NCBI RefSeq assembly: GCF_040371945.1
Contig: NZ_BAABWS010000005.1
Location: 32,620 to 96,619 of the forward strand
Source of the DNA: Litorivita sp040371945
Lineage (GTDB): Bacteria; Pseudomonadota; Alphaproteobacteria; Rhodobacterales; Rhodobacteraceae
DNA: 64,000 bases
Reading direction: 5' to 3'
The notes under the pieces were generated by a model. That model saw only the letters and a program-made list of their open reading frames with translations, made no database searches and was not told the DNA's origin. Position 1 is the stretch's first letter. Each line of letters starts with the position of its first letter. The translations under genes and the position numbers were made by a program. Shown here piece by piece: positions 7,964 through 16,610 of this stretch.

Positions 7964-7996
7964 TTGCAGTTCAGATGTTCAAGCCTCGTACCAAGG

Positions 7997-8725
7997 TCAC
8001 GCGACCAGCGACAGCCCCGCGCCCGCATCGTGCGACGGCTCACCGCTATCGATGAACGGGATGATCGAGAAGGTCTGACCGCCGCGCTGCTCTTCGTTCT
8101 GCACGGCGTTCACGCGCAGATCACCATCGGGCGTGTTGATCAGCAGCGAAAGGTAGTCATTGCCCGTGCGGCTGCTCTTGGCCATCCACGCCGAGCCAAC
8201 GCGGATCGGCGTGCCCCGGGGCGAGCTGACCTCGATGCGGTAGTCTGGGTGGGTCTCCTCGGACTTGTAGCTGTTCTCGATCAGCATGAACTCCAGATCG
8301 AACATCATATTGGCGATGTAGCCGGTGAAGGCGTTGTCAGCGTCCATGGCGGTGAGCTCGCCCGAGATCGAGCCGGATTTCATCAGGCCGTTCGAGACCA
8401 GCGGGATGATCTCGAATTCGCCGCTCTGGGCCGCGCGCGCTTCCTTCGTCTGCACGGCATTGACGCGGAACGGGCCCAAACCGACATCGATCTGCATCGA
8501 GATGTAGGGATTGCCGCTGGTCGTGCCGGTCTCGTTCCAGGCCGTACCGATGCGCACCTTGCGGCCAGACTTGTTGACCGCCGTCACGTCGTAATCCGGG
8601 CTGCGTTCGGACATCTTGGCCCGCGCTTCCAGCTGGATGGCGATATCAAAGCGCGTCGAGTGGATCATGCCGGTGTACTCGGCGGCTGCGGTCTCGACAT
8701 TGCGGGTGAGGGTTCCTGCGAACAT
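7997..8725 (-). CDS. tandem DUF736 protein
   Basis: About 242 residues from ATG at 8725 (MFAGTLTRNVETAAAEYTGM). It holds two copies of the DUF736 fold: the first with IGTAWNETGTTSGNPYISMQ and the second with VGSAWMAKSSRTGNDYLSLL, each followed by a matching RVNAVQ segment. Single-copy DUF736 proteins are about 110 residues, so this is an internal duplication. The family is almost restricted to alphaproteobacterial plasmids and integrative elements, and its function is unknown. Confidence 0.85.
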   Translation of the reverse strand: MFAGTLTRNVETAAAEYTGMIHSTRFDIAIQLEARAKMSERSPDYDVTAVNKSGRKVRIGTAWNETGTTSGNPYISMQIDVGLGPFRVNAVQTKEARAAQSGEFEIIPLVSNGLMKSGSISGELTAMDADNAFTGYIANMMFDLEFMLIENSYKSEETHPDYRIEVSSPRGTPIRVGSAWMAKSSRTGNDYLSLLINTPDGDLRVNAVQNEEQRGGQTFSIIPFIDSGEPSHDAGAGLSLVA

Positions 8726-8810
8726 GGGATATTTCCTTTTTGGATTGGCCGGTGCCTGACGTTCTTGCCAGCGCATCCGGGATTGCTTTCTCGACCCCTT
8801 GAGGGATCAC

Positions 8811-8838
8811 AAATCAGAAAGCCTTCTTTCCTTTCAGC
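8811..8838 (-). repeat. recurrent leader motif, copy 1 (before DUF736 gene)
   Basis: Read on the minus strand: AAAGGAAAGAAGGCTTTCTG. It belongs to a family with the approximate core AAAGC-NN-GCTTT seen in front of several genes of this block. It lies about 90 bases upstream of the DUF736 start. Confidence 0.5.
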
Positions 8839-8850
8839 CTCGCCCACGGG

Positions 8851-9153
8851 TCAAAGCTGCCGTCCGAGTGGGAATGCCCCCGCGCCTCCGGGTGCTACGC
8901 CCCTCCCCTGCCCGTCTGGTCTTGATTGGCTGCCCGGATTTTCCGCGCCGTCCTCCGATCGCGCGATGAAGAACTCCGCCTCTTTTCCGTTCAACCGTTG
9001 CCCTTCCCGGTCGGTCAGGCCGATGCAGCTACCGTTCGGCACATAGGTGATGAGGTACTGACCGAGCCGGTCCTTGTGGACAATGTAGCTAGTATTGGTC
9101 CAATGCACGGTCTGGCCGGCATCGACGGCCGCCTTGATTTCATCGAGTGTCAT
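8851..9153 (-). CDS. small conserved plasmid protein, unknown function
   Basis: One hundred residues from ATG at 9153 (MTLDEIKAAVDAGQTVHWTN). The globular part is residues 1-70 (SYIVHKDRLGQYLITYVPNG, then SCIGLTDREGQRLNG); the last 30 residues are Gly/Pro-rich and low in complexity. I recall homologous short proteins in the same gene block of other Rhodobacteraceae, without a function. The upstream frame to 9228 is Arg-rich and was not used. Confidence 0.6.
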   Translation of the reverse strand: MTLDEIKAAVDAGQTVHWTNTSYIVHKDRLGQYLITYVPNGSCIGLTDREGQRLNGKEAEFFIARSEDGAENPGSQSRPDGQGRGVAPGGAGAFPLGRQL

Positions 9154-9189
9154 AAGGTCCTCCAGACGACGAATGGTGGGGAAACGACG

Positions 9190-9219
9190 CAAGAAGCCCG
9201 ATCTTCCAACCGGGCTTCC
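9190..9219 (-). repeat. recurrent leader motif, copy 2 (hairpin form)
   Basis: On the minus strand the arms GAAGCCCG and CGGGCTTC form an 8-bp stem around a ten-base loop, followed by TTGCG. The right arm matches the recurrent leader motif of this block. It lies about 37 bases upstream of the start at 9153. Confidence 0.45.
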
Positions 9220-9253
9220 GTGCGGCATTCAATTGGCAAAAAGCCGGGTCCTG

Positions 9254-9715
9254 TCAGGCACTCTGCGCCGCTTGCATCGCGCGCGCCGCCATCCAATCCT
9301 TGAGGCCAAGAACTGTTCTGCCGGCGGCGACCTCGGAGGCCCAGGCAACCCTTGGGTCGCCGCAGGGCTCGGAGCCGACATGCCGGTTGATATGGCCATT
9401 GGCCATCCATGGCTCGGGCTGGATCCGTCGCAGCCAGTCCGCCATGCTCGGGATACGGCCCTGACAGTCTTCGCGGACATGCTGCTCGCCGATCCAGCGC
9501 ACGGGTATGTCACGACCCGCGCTATTGGTCAGGGTCAGGCCGAAAACCCGTTCCGCCTCGAACAGGCCTTGAGCGTGGTGGCGCATGGCTCGGTGCGTGA
9601 AAAGCGCAAGGTGCTCTTTCGAGGCATCGAACCAGTCATGTATGGACTGATAGTCAGACGTCACCCCGCCGAATTTCCGGGCAGAGCTTTCAGCATGATG
9701 AAGCGGATGGGCCAT
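9254..9715 (-). CDS. DUF6915 family protein
   Basis: About 153 residues from ATG at 9715 (MAHPLHHAESSARKFGG). Family-like segments are YQSIHDWFDASKEHLALFTH, RAMRHHAQGLFEAERVFG, and VRWIGEQHVREDCQGRIPS followed by MADWLRRIQPEPWM. The function is unknown; the family occurs in phages and plasmids. The start overlaps the stop region of the DUF6878 gene, so the two are co-translated. Confidence 0.7.
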   Translation of the reverse strand: MAHPLHHAESSARKFGGVTSDYQSIHDWFDASKEHLALFTHRAMRHHAQGLFEAERVFGLTLTNSAGRDIPVRWIGEQHVREDCQGRIPSMADWLRRIQPEPWMANGHINRHVGSEPCGDPRVAWASEVAAGRTVLGLKDWMAARAMQAAQSA

Positions 9716-9716
9716 C

Positions 9717-10103
9717 TCAAAGACCCTCGACATAGCTGTGCGAACATTCGACATAGCGGTCCGCGTGATCGAGGGTGATGCTGTCTAGTGCTATGTCCCA
9801 GGTCAGCGTGCCGTAGCCGCCCTCGTTATTTTCGAACCCCGGGTGATGGTGATAGGCGAGCGACCAGGCGAAATCGCCAATCTCTGTGGCAAGCGCCTCC
9901 GGCAGTCGGATCTCTGCAGGCTGAACCGTCACATCCTCGACATTGCCGGAGTCGCCATAGCCTTCGTATTCGGCAGTCACCTCGCTGATGCCAAGCGCAC
10001 GTAGTTGCGCGAGCAGCTCCGCTCGAGATGCCTTCAAGGTGGTTTCGCGCTCTGCACGCCACTGAGCCGCCATTGCGGCATAGTCGATCTGGGGATTGGT
10101 CAT
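9717..10103 (-). CDS. DUF6878 family protein
   Basis: The protein is 128 residues from ATG at 10103 (MTNPQIDYAAMAAQWRAERE). An N-terminal helical part is followed by VTAEYEGYGDSGNVEDV and HHPGFENNEGGYGTLTWDI, the hallmark of this family of plasmid and phage proteins. It is acidic. Function is unknown. It is the first of three closely packed small genes that end with DUF736. Confidence 0.7.
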   Translation of the reverse strand: MTNPQIDYAAMAAQWRAERETTLKASRAELLAQLRALGISEVTAEYEGYGDSGNVEDVTVQPAEIRLPEALATEIGDFAWSLAYHHHPGFENNEGGYGTLTWDIALDSITLDHADRYVECSHSYVEGL

Positions 10104-10224
10104 GGGTCTGTCCTCTTATCTGCAATTGGGGGGCCGGGCCTGGCATTGGTCAGCGCGCGCCCGGAAAGCGCAGATCGGCCAAATCCCGATCCACGCCGCC
10201 CGACCGGAAGCTCGCTTTGACTCT

Positions 10225-13200
10225 TCAGGCGGCTTGTTCTGACGTCATGGCGGCTTCCTGCCCCACGATCCGGGCCAGAATGCTTCCCGTGTCGATCCCG
10301 TCCCCATGCGGCAGGAACACCCGCAGCTGGAAGGCGATGATCTCCGTGAAACACCCCATTGCCTTGAGGCCATCAATCATGCCCCGATCCGCGCCGCCCA
10401 GCTCGAGGCGCATCTCGCCTGCGACACGGCGACAGGTCAGGGTCAGACCCCGGCCCAGATCGACAGGCGCGGTGGTGCCGAGGGCGGCGGTCAACATCTC
10501 CTGCGGTGTTTGCGGGTCGGAGACGAGGAAGCGGGCGCGCAGCGCGGCCGCCCCTTCCTCGCTCAGAGTCCGCCCGATCATCGCGGTCGCCCCGTCGGGC
10601 GTGACCCGGTAGATGCGCTCATTGGTGGTCGGAATGTCCTTCCAGATCGGCAACAGCAGCCCTGTCAACAGGTAGAGCTTGGTCGTGGTGGTCTTGGGCA
10701 AGGAGGCAGCCTCGGAATCCCAAAGCCTTGCAAACTCGGGCTTACCGATGTTCTCCCAGGCCGAGGACCCGAACCGCGTCTCCTCCAGATAGCTGGACCC
10801 GTTTGGCCGCACCGCCTTGCGCATCAGCGTGACAATGTCCTCGTCATACATCTGCATAGGGCGCGCCGAGATGAGCGCCGCGCGGCCGGAGGCGCGATTG
10901 ACCATCGGCAGCTTGTCGGGATTGCGCGACAGGGCGTCATCCGCCGACAGCACGTGGGCCGGGTCCGTCACCTCGAGCCCGATGATCCGCGTCACCGCGC
11001 CGGATTTCGGGCAGGTCCAGAGATCCTCGGTGGAGACCTGCTCGATCCTTTCGCCACGCAGGGTTTCCACGCCGAGATCGAGCGTGCCCGCCGCGCGCGC
11101 CCGTTCAGTCTGATCGGCAATCCGGCGCATGAACTCGGCAAAGAGCGCGTTCTGCATGTGGATGGGCAGGGCCAGAACCCGGTTCAGAAACCGCTGGATC
11201 GGGGGCAGCTCTTCAAGGAGCACGCCGTCCTTGTCGATCAGTCGCAGGGCCGTCCAGTCGGTGAAGCGCTCATAGGTCATCGCCTCGGCGCGCCCGGCGG
11301 CAAGATCGGCATAGTAGCCACGCAGTGCGGCCCGCGCGATCGGGCTTTCGAGATTGTCCTCCTCGCGGAACATGCCCTGCGAGCCGGTTTCTCGCTGGCC
11401 CTTGGTCAAGGCCCCCAGCTGGTCGAGGCGCTTGGCGATCGTCGAGGTGAAGCGCTTCTCGCCATGCACATCGGAGGTGCAGACCCGGAAGAAGGGCGCG
11501 CTGACCTGGGCCGAGCGATGCGTGCGGCCCAACCCCTGGATGGCCGCATCGGCGCGCCAGCCGGGCTCCAGCAGGTAGTGCCGCCGCCGTTTCTGGTTCT
11601 TCGCCGTTTGCGCCGCGTGATAGGACCGGCCCGTCCCGCCCGCATCCGAGAAGACCAGGACATTCTTCTCACCATCCATGAAGGCTTGGGTCTCCGACGA
11701 ATTGCTGCTGGCGGCGCGCTTTTCGATAAAGAGATGGCCATCCTCGGCCTTGAGGGGCCGGATGGACCGCCCCGTGACCTCTGCGACGGCCTCGTCGCCA
11801 AAGGTCCAGAGGATCTGATCGAGCGCCGAGGGGATCGGAGCCAGCGTCATCAATTCCATCATGGCCGCGTCGCGCAGGGCAAGCGCCTCGCGCGAGACAA
11901 CCAGCGCGCCGGTCTCGTCCCTGAGCGGCTCGGCCACCATATTGCCGTCGATCTCGACCAGCTTTTGCGCGTGGATCGGGAAGGCCTGTTCCAGGTAGCC
12001 CAGAACATAGTCGCGCGGCGTCAAGGCACCCTCGACGAGCTCGTCTTTCGCGTCCATCGTTTCAAGCCGACGTTTCAGCAGACTCTCGCCGGTCGAAACC
12101 ACCTGGATTACACAAGCCTTGCCCGCTGCAAGATCGTCCTTGATCGCGCGGATGATGGTCGGGGCCTTCATGCCCATCAGGAGATGGTTGAAGAAACGCT
12201 GCTTCGTGCTCTCGAAGCGGGACTTGGCCGAGGCGCGAGCGGCCGAGGCATTGGTCTCGCCAGAGGCGTCGTTGACGCCGGTCGCAGTCAGCGCGGCTTC
12301 GAGATTGTGGTGGATCGTCCGAAACGAAGCCGCGTATGCGTCGTAGATCTCGATCTGGGCCGGAGTGAGCGCGTGTTCTAGCACGTCATACTCCACCCCA
12401 TCAAAACTGAGGGCGCGCGCCGTGTAGAGCCCGAGCGTCTTGAGATCGCGCGCGACCACTTCCATGGCCGCGACACCGCCCGCCTCCATCGCCGAGACAA
12501 AGCTCTCGCGGCTTGGAAAGGGATATTCGGGGCCTTGTCCCCAGAGACCGAGACGCGCGGCATAGGCCAGGTTGTGCACGCTCGTGGCGCCCGTGGCCGA
12601 AATATAGAAGACGCGAGCGCGGGGTGCTGCCAGTTGCAGCCGCAGGCCAGCAAGGCCCTGCTGGGAGGGTTTGACCCCCCTGCCCTGTTCAGTGCCGGCG
12701 GCGTTCTGCATGGCATGGGCCTCATCAAAAGCGAGGACGCCTTCAAAGTCTTCGCCCATCCACTCAAAGATCTGGCTCAGTCGCGTGGTGCCGCATTTGC
12801 CCGCGGACCGCAGCGTGGCGTAAGTGACAAAAAGGATGCCGTCGCCTATCGGGATGGGCTGGTCCGGTTTCCATTTGGAGAGCGGCTGGATGTCGGCAGG
12901 CGAGCCGCCGAGATCGGTCCAGTCGCGGATGGCGTCCTCGATGAGCGTGGCGGATTTGGAGACCCAGATCGCCTTCCTGCGCCCGGAAAGCCAGTTCACG
13001 AGGATGAGGCCTGAGCATTCGCGGCCCTTGCCACAACCGGTGCCGTCCCCGAGGAAGTAGCCGAGGCGATAGGCACGTGCATCCGGGTCGTCATCGGCGC
13101 GCGTCAGCTTGGTCTGGTCGTCATCGATGGAGAACCGCCCTGGCAGGTCGCGACCATGGGCATCATGCGCCATAATGATGGTTTCCAGCTGCGCCTCGGA

Positions 13201-14487
13201 GAGATGTCCCTCCTCGATCAGCCTGGCGGGCAGGCGCAGTTCCGCACTGGCCGTGCCTGAAGGCACCGGCGGCGCGACAGAAGCCATGGCGATGCTTTCG
13301 ACGAGCGGGGTGGGATGTTCCTGCGCACCCGCGATCTCGATCCGCTGCGGGCGGTAGCGCGCATAGATGTCCGAGACGGGCGTGTTGTCGCGCGCGATAT
13401 CCAGGCTCGTGAAAGTGAGCGGGATAGCCGCATTGTCCCGAGGTTTGGAGATGGCGGCAGGCACAGCGGCGGTCTTGCGTGGGGCAAATGATGGAACGGT
13501 CGGCCGAGCAGGACTAACCACTGCCGCCCGTTGGACTGCGCGCATCTCGGTCCGGGTTGCGGCCACTGCATCGACATATGCCAAGGCCTCATCCAGATCC
13601 TGCACAGGGACGCGGATCATTTCGCCGTCCTCCTGCACCTTGTCGAAGACCATGAGCTGGGTTTCGACAGAGGTTCCGAGCTTGCGGTAGACCTGCCCCG
13701 GCATCGTCAGCGCCAAGCGCGGCGTCAGGAGACCGCAGGCGCGGGACCAATGCGCGGCATCGCGTTCGGGCGTGAATCCCGGCGGCATAATCGCCACCAG
13801 CCGCCCACCGGGTGCCAGACGCTTTGCAGCCGCAATGAGATGTTTGGCAGCGATGTGCCTGTCGCGGGATCGGTCGACCGAAGAGGCGAAGGGCGGATTC
13901 ATCACTACCACGTCGGGCAGAACCGGCGTCTGCAGCAGATCATCGATATGCTCGCCGTCATGGCCTGTGACCTCGCCGCCGAAAACCGCGCGCAGGAGGC
14001 GCTGGCGAAAGGGGTCGATTTCATTGAGCACAAGCGTGCCACCGGCCCGGGCGGCGAAAGCAGCCAGGGCGCCAGTGCCAGCCGACGGCTCAAGCACGGT
14101 CTCGCCCTTGCGAATGGCTGCCGCCCGCACCGTCAGGGCCGCGAATGCCAGCGGCGTGGAGAACTGTTGCAGCCGGATCTGCTGCTCTGAGCGGCGGGTT
14201 TCCGTCAGCAGCCGTGAGGCGCGCAGCTTTGCAGCAGCGATGTCACCTGCCGCGTCGGCCCCACGCAGCAGCACCTGGACAGCCGCAGCCTGCATCAGGT
14301 CATATGCCATGCGCCAGTCCCAGGCGCCCCCGGCATCGCTGCCATGAAACGTCTCGCGCATGATCCGCGCGAGCGCTGAGCTGCGCAGGGGCTGGTTGTC
14401 GACCTCCGCGCCGATCTGCGCGAGGGCAGAGGCGAGATCAGCGTCGGAGATTGAAAAAGTCGGGTTCGCCGTTTTGGGTTTGGTCAT
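10225..14487 (-). CDS. methyltransferase-strawberry notch helicase fusion, DarB-like antirestriction candidate
   Basis: About 1420 residues from ATG at 14487. Residues about 130-200 hold a class I SAM methyltransferase: LEPSAGTGALAAFA (SAM loop) and VVMNPPFAS (NPPF, amino-methylase motif). Residues about 480-490 hold the Walker A GDGTGCGKGRE, about 588 the DEAH box (LAFDEAHAM), then YISATGA (motif III) and, about 984, QGLGRTHRSAQ (motif VI). The helicase part is of the strawberry notch type. Phage P1 DarB combines the same two activities and protects incoming DNA from type I restriction; a similar role here is inference. The frame is intact. Confidence 0.85.
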   Translation of the reverse strand: MTKPKTANPTFSISDADLASALAQIGAEVDNQPLRSSALARIMRETFHGSDAGGAWDWRMAYDLMQAAAVQVLLRGADAAGDIAAAKLRASRLLTETRRSEQQIRLQQFSTPLAFAALTVRAAAIRKGETVLEPSAGTGALAAFAARAGGTLVLNEIDPFRQRLLRAVFGGEVTGHDGEHIDDLLQTPVLPDVVVMNPPFASSVDRSRDRHIAAKHLIAAAKRLAPGGRLVAIMPPGFTPERDAAHWSRACGLLTPRLALTMPGQVYRKLGTSVETQLMVFDKVQEDGEMIRVPVQDLDEALAYVDAVAATRTEMRAVQRAAVVSPARPTVPSFAPRKTAAVPAAISKPRDNAAIPLTFTSLDIARDNTPVSDIYARYRPQRIEIAGAQEHPTPLVESIAMASVAPPVPSGTASAELRLPARLIEEGHLSEAQLETIIMAHDAHGRDLPGRFSIDDDQTKLTRADDDPDARAYRLGYFLGDGTGCGKGRECSGLILVNWLSGRRKAIWVSKSATLIEDAIRDWTDLGGSPADIQPLSKWKPDQPIPIGDGILFVTYATLRSAGKCGTTRLSQIFEWMGEDFEGVLAFDEAHAMQNAAGTEQGRGVKPSQQGLAGLRLQLAAPRARVFYISATGATSVHNLAYAARLGLWGQGPEYPFPSRESFVSAMEAGGVAAMEVVARDLKTLGLYTARALSFDGVEYDVLEHALTPAQIEIYDAYAASFRTIHHNLEAALTATGVNDASGETNASAARASAKSRFESTKQRFFNHLLMGMKAPTIIRAIKDDLAAGKACVIQVVSTGESLLKRRLETMDAKDELVEGALTPRDYVLGYLEQAFPIHAQKLVEIDGNMVAEPLRDETGALVVSREALALRDAAMMELMTLAPIPSALDQILWTFGDEAVAEVTGRSIRPLKAEDGHLFIEKRAASSNSSETQAFMDGEKNVLVFSDAGGTGRSYHAAQTAKNQKRRRHYLLEPGWRADAAIQGLGRTHRSAQVSAPFFRVCTSDVHGEKRFTSTIAKRLDQLGALTKGQRETGSQGMFREEDNLESPIARAALRGYYADLAAGRAEAMTYERFTDWTALRLIDKDGVLLEELPPIQRFLNRVLALPIHMQNALFAEFMRRIADQTERARAAGTLDLGVETLRGERIEQVSTEDLWTCPKSGAVTRIIGLEVTDPAHVLSADDALSRNPDKLPMVNRASGRAALISARPMQMYDEDIVTLMRKAVRPNGSSYLEETRFGSSAWENIGKPEFARLWDSEAASLPKTTTTKLYLLTGLLLPIWKDIPTTNERIYRVTPDGATAMIGRTLSEEGAAALRARFLVSDPQTPQEMLTAALGTTAPVDLGRGLTLTCRRVAGEMRLELGGADRGMIDGLKAMGCFTEIIAFQLRVFLPHGDGIDTGSILARIVGQEAAMTSEQAA

Positions 14488-14520
14488 GGGGATTTTCCTT
14501 TGGATCAGGGTCTGAGTTCC

Positions 14521-14550
14521 AAAGGACAAAAAGCCCGCTTTCACTTTTCC
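14521..14550 (-). repeat. recurrent leader motif, copy 3 (before helicase-methylase)
   Basis: Minus strand: GTGAAAGCGGGCTTTTTGTC. This contains AAAGC-GG-GCTTT, the clearest form of the recurrent dyad. It lies about 35 bases upstream of the start codon at 14487. Confidence 0.5.
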
Positions 14551-14590
14551 GTGGTGACGGGATCAGACCGCGCTGACCTCCAAGGCCTGG

Positions 14591-14743
14591 TCAGGACTTG
14601 GGTTCGACCTGCCGCTTCGCATCAATCAAGGCCTGCGCGGCCTGCATTACCTGAACCTGTGAAGTTCCACCGCGTGCATCCTCAAGCGCGGTCTGTACCT
14701 GCGCGCGAAACCACGCGTCATACGAATTGACATCAGCCGCCAC
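14591..14743 (-). CDS. 50-residue orphan antitoxin-like stability determinant
   Basis: The gene starts at GTG 14743 behind GAGGAG and ends at TGA 14591. The product begins VAADVNSYDAWFRAQVQTAL and continues EDARGGTSQVQVMQAAQALI, ending DAKRQVEPKS. The YDAWFRAQVQ...ALED pattern, with a second helix (VMQAAQALIDAKR), resembles short RelB-like stability determinants of alphaproteobacterial plasmids. The expected RelE-type toxin does not follow: the next frame downstream is the helicase. It is therefore an orphan, or works against a toxin elsewhere. The gene is below common length cut-offs. Confidence 0.5.
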   Translation of the reverse strand: MAADVNSYDAWFRAQVQTALEDARGGTSQVQVMQAAQALIDAKRQVEPKS

Positions 14744-14890
14744 GGAAATGCTCCTCGAGACCGAGGTGCGGCTGTTCCTTACCCGTTGGGTCCATTGCGC
14801 TTTCTCCGACTATGCTATGGGTCGATGCTACATCACCCACAGTGGTGCCGTAAACGGCAAGGCCGTAAGGTTCACAGCTAACCGGGCCAC

Positions 14891-15409
14891 TCACCGATCA
14901 GGTACCGCGTCCAGGGACGCCTCGAACCGCTTGCCCGCCGCCGCTGCTTCTTTCAAGAGCGCGTCGAAACTGTCAGGTGGGTTGCCATCTTCCAGCATCC
15001 CTTTGAACGTCGCATAGGCATCCGTCTTGCTGCCATAGGCGCGCAGAGTCTTGTCGTCGTTCACCCAGGCCACCACGATGACCTTGGCATCGCTGTTGAA
15101 GCGGTAGAACAACCGATACTGCTGGAAGAATTTCGCCCGGAACCAGTGCTTGCGGTGATCCCCGAGCGTGCTGCCTTGCCGGTAGGCGGCGGCACCCGGA
15201 TCTGCCGGTATGGCCTCGTTGACCAGCTTGAAGATGGCGGCCAGCCGTTTCGTCGGGTTTTTCTTGCGCCATGTCTTTGGATCGCGTGCCTTACGCGCTT
15301 CAACTTCCTCGATCAGCCCTTCGAGCTGGTCCAGAAAGAGCGGATGCGCATAAATTGACCATCCGTTTACGGCAAGGGGCGCCCCTGCGGGCACGCTATC
15401 GCCGCTCAT
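14891..15409 (-). CDS. yhaV: YhaV-type toxin (endoribonuclease)
   Basis: The protein is 172 residues. The segments NGWSIYAHPLFLDQLEGLIE, KNPTKRLAAIFKLVNEAIP, DPGAAAYRQGSTLG and HWFRAKFFQQYRLFYRFN are typical of YhaV, a RelE-superfamily ribosome-dependent RNase. The start overlaps the antitoxin stop as ATGA, the normal order of PrlF then YhaV. The pair should stabilise the replicon by post-segregational killing. No disruption is seen. Confidence 0.9.
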   Translation of the reverse strand: MSGDSVPAGAPLAVNGWSIYAHPLFLDQLEGLIEEVEARKARDPKTWRKKNPTKRLAAIFKLVNEAIPADPGAAAYRQGSTLGDHRKHWFRAKFFQQYRLFYRFNSDAKVIVVAWVNDDKTLRAYGSKTDAYATFKGMLEDGNPPDSFDALLKEAAAAGKRFEASLDAVPDR

Positions 15410-15732
15410 TCATCCTCGGGCGATAGCGGCGCATCCAGATCGACGTCAACGTCTCCGACCAGTGCTGCAAGACGGTCATGCAAAGCCCCATCGAACGCCC
15501 GAATGCGGTCCGGATGCGCCTTGATATCTGCCTCGACAAAATCGAGAAAGGCGCCGAGCGCGGGATCATCCTCTTCGGCGCGCACGGGCTCGATATAGAC
15601 CCTGCCACTCGGCTCGGTGCAGTAGCGAATCTGGTCGCCCTTGCCCAGCTTGAGCTGCTTTCGCACACCTGCCGGCACGGTTGTCTGATACCGATCAGTG
15701 AGCTTCGAGACATCTTGTGTGAGCACTGTCAT
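15406..15732 (-). CDS. prlF: PrlF/SohA antitoxin
   Basis: About 108 residues from ATG at 15732 (MTVLTQDVSKLTDRYQTTVP). The N-terminal AbrB-like swapped-hairpin domain (TVPAGVRKQLKLGKGDQIRY) binds DNA, and the acidic C-terminus should neutralise YhaV. Residues before Met-19 of the longer frame come from the operator region and were excluded. GGAGACTGCC precedes the chosen start. It lies directly upstream of, and overlaps, the toxin gene. Confidence 0.9.
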   Translation of the reverse strand: MTVLTQDVSKLTDRYQTTVPAGVRKQLKLGKGDQIRYCTEPSGRVYIEPVRAEEDDPALGAFLDFVEADIKAHPDRIRAFDGALHDRLAALVGDVDVDLDAPLSPEDE

Positions 15733-15773
15733 GGCAGTCTCCTGAAAAAAGGGGCTTTGTTGTTCGAGTAGGT

Positions 15774-15802
15774 AATGCATTTGCATTGTCTTGTCAAGAC
15801 AA
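15774..15802 (-). promoter_or_regulatory. prlF-yhaV promoter with two operator palindromes
   Basis: On the minus strand, TTGACA is a -35 element, with TACCTA 17 bases downstream as a weak -10. The -35 is buried in a perfect odd palindrome (TTGTCTTG-A-CAAGACAA on one strand), and the spacer contains a second dyad (AATGCA-NN-TGCATT). AbrB-type antitoxins repress their own promoters, so these are the likely autoregulatory operators. Confidence 0.6.
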
Positions 15803-15854
15803 GCCGCAGGATCTGTTGTCGCCGGGCAGGTCGATGAGCTGTCCGGCGCAGCAC

Positions 15855-16508
15855 CTATTCTCGCCCCGCGAGATACTCTGCCAGCACCGGGCTAGCAGCA
15901 CCTTTCGCGGAGCTAAGCAGCTCCGAACCCGCAAGCGTGGCCTTCGAGAGGCGTACGAGCCCACCGGTTTCCTCGATCCGGTAGCAGCGCCGCTTTTGCC
16001 GACCCCGCCTGTAGTGCGTCGCGGTGACAATCTGGCAGGTGCTGCCATCGGTGAGCGTCACCGGTGCTGCGAGCCTGATCTTGTCGCCTTCCTCGTAGTC
16101 CGGGATCGCAGCCCAATCCCTGCAGCGCTGGCGCCAGGCATGGGCATAGCTGTCCGGGTCTTTCAGGTTGGAGAGAAGCTCGATCAGCCCAAGGGGAGCG
16201 CGAGACTCGTTCGGGCCAGCGCTTTCCTCCATATCCTTGTAGCCCCAACACCCATCGTCGTAGGCGGTGAGGAAGACGGCGGCGAAAGTGATCGAGCCGT
16301 CAGGATCGGTGACATAGGTCGCGTCTTCAACAGGGGTGCCGTCGAGACTGGTGACCCTTGCCGCCGAATACCAGGTGGAGCCAACCTTGCAGGCCTTGAC
16401 CAGCTCCGTTTTGCGCCTGTCGCCTTCGAAGGTACAAAGCCTGGTGATCTCCGCTTTCTCATCCGCGTAGGTTTTGACGCGGCCGTCGGTGTAGAAGAGC
16501 CAACCCAT
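15855..16508 (-). CDS. DUF6927 family protein
   Basis: The protein is 217 residues from ATG at 16508 (MGWLFYTDGRVKTYADEKAE). The core includes CWGYKDMEESAGPNES, LGLIELLSNLKDPDSYAHAW and RQRCRDWAAIPDYEEGDKIR, the pattern of the DUF6927 group found on plasmids and phages. Its role is unknown. It lies upstream of the toxin-antitoxin promoter and about 100 bases downstream of the DUF3085 gene in the same direction. Confidence 0.65.
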   Translation of the reverse strand: MGWLFYTDGRVKTYADEKAEITRLCTFEGDRRKTELVKACKVGSTWYSAARVTSLDGTPVEDATYVTDPDGSITFAAVFLTAYDDGCWGYKDMEESAGPNESRAPLGLIELLSNLKDPDSYAHAWRQRCRDWAAIPDYEEGDKIRLAAPVTLTDGSTCQIVTATHYRRGRQKRRCYRIEETGGLVRLSKATLAGSELLSSAKGAASPVLAEYLAGRE

Positions 16509-16610
16509 TTCAGAGTCCTTTCTCTCGTAGGGAAAATTGTTGTCGCCAATGTCCCAAGAGGGCCGCAGGCCCGGCAGGGTATTGGCGATGCTTGTTTGAG
16601 AAAGGGCGCG

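Noticed and set aside
7865..9046. Plus-strand open frame of 393 codons over the DUF736 region
   Set aside because: It is antisense to DUF736 and the following small gene, with no recognisable motif or ribosome site.
10306..12381. Long plus-strand open frame of 691 codons
   Set aside because: It lies entirely antisense to the intact helicase-methylase gene and has only the Arg/Gly/Pro-rich composition of a GC-rich shadow frame, with no domain.
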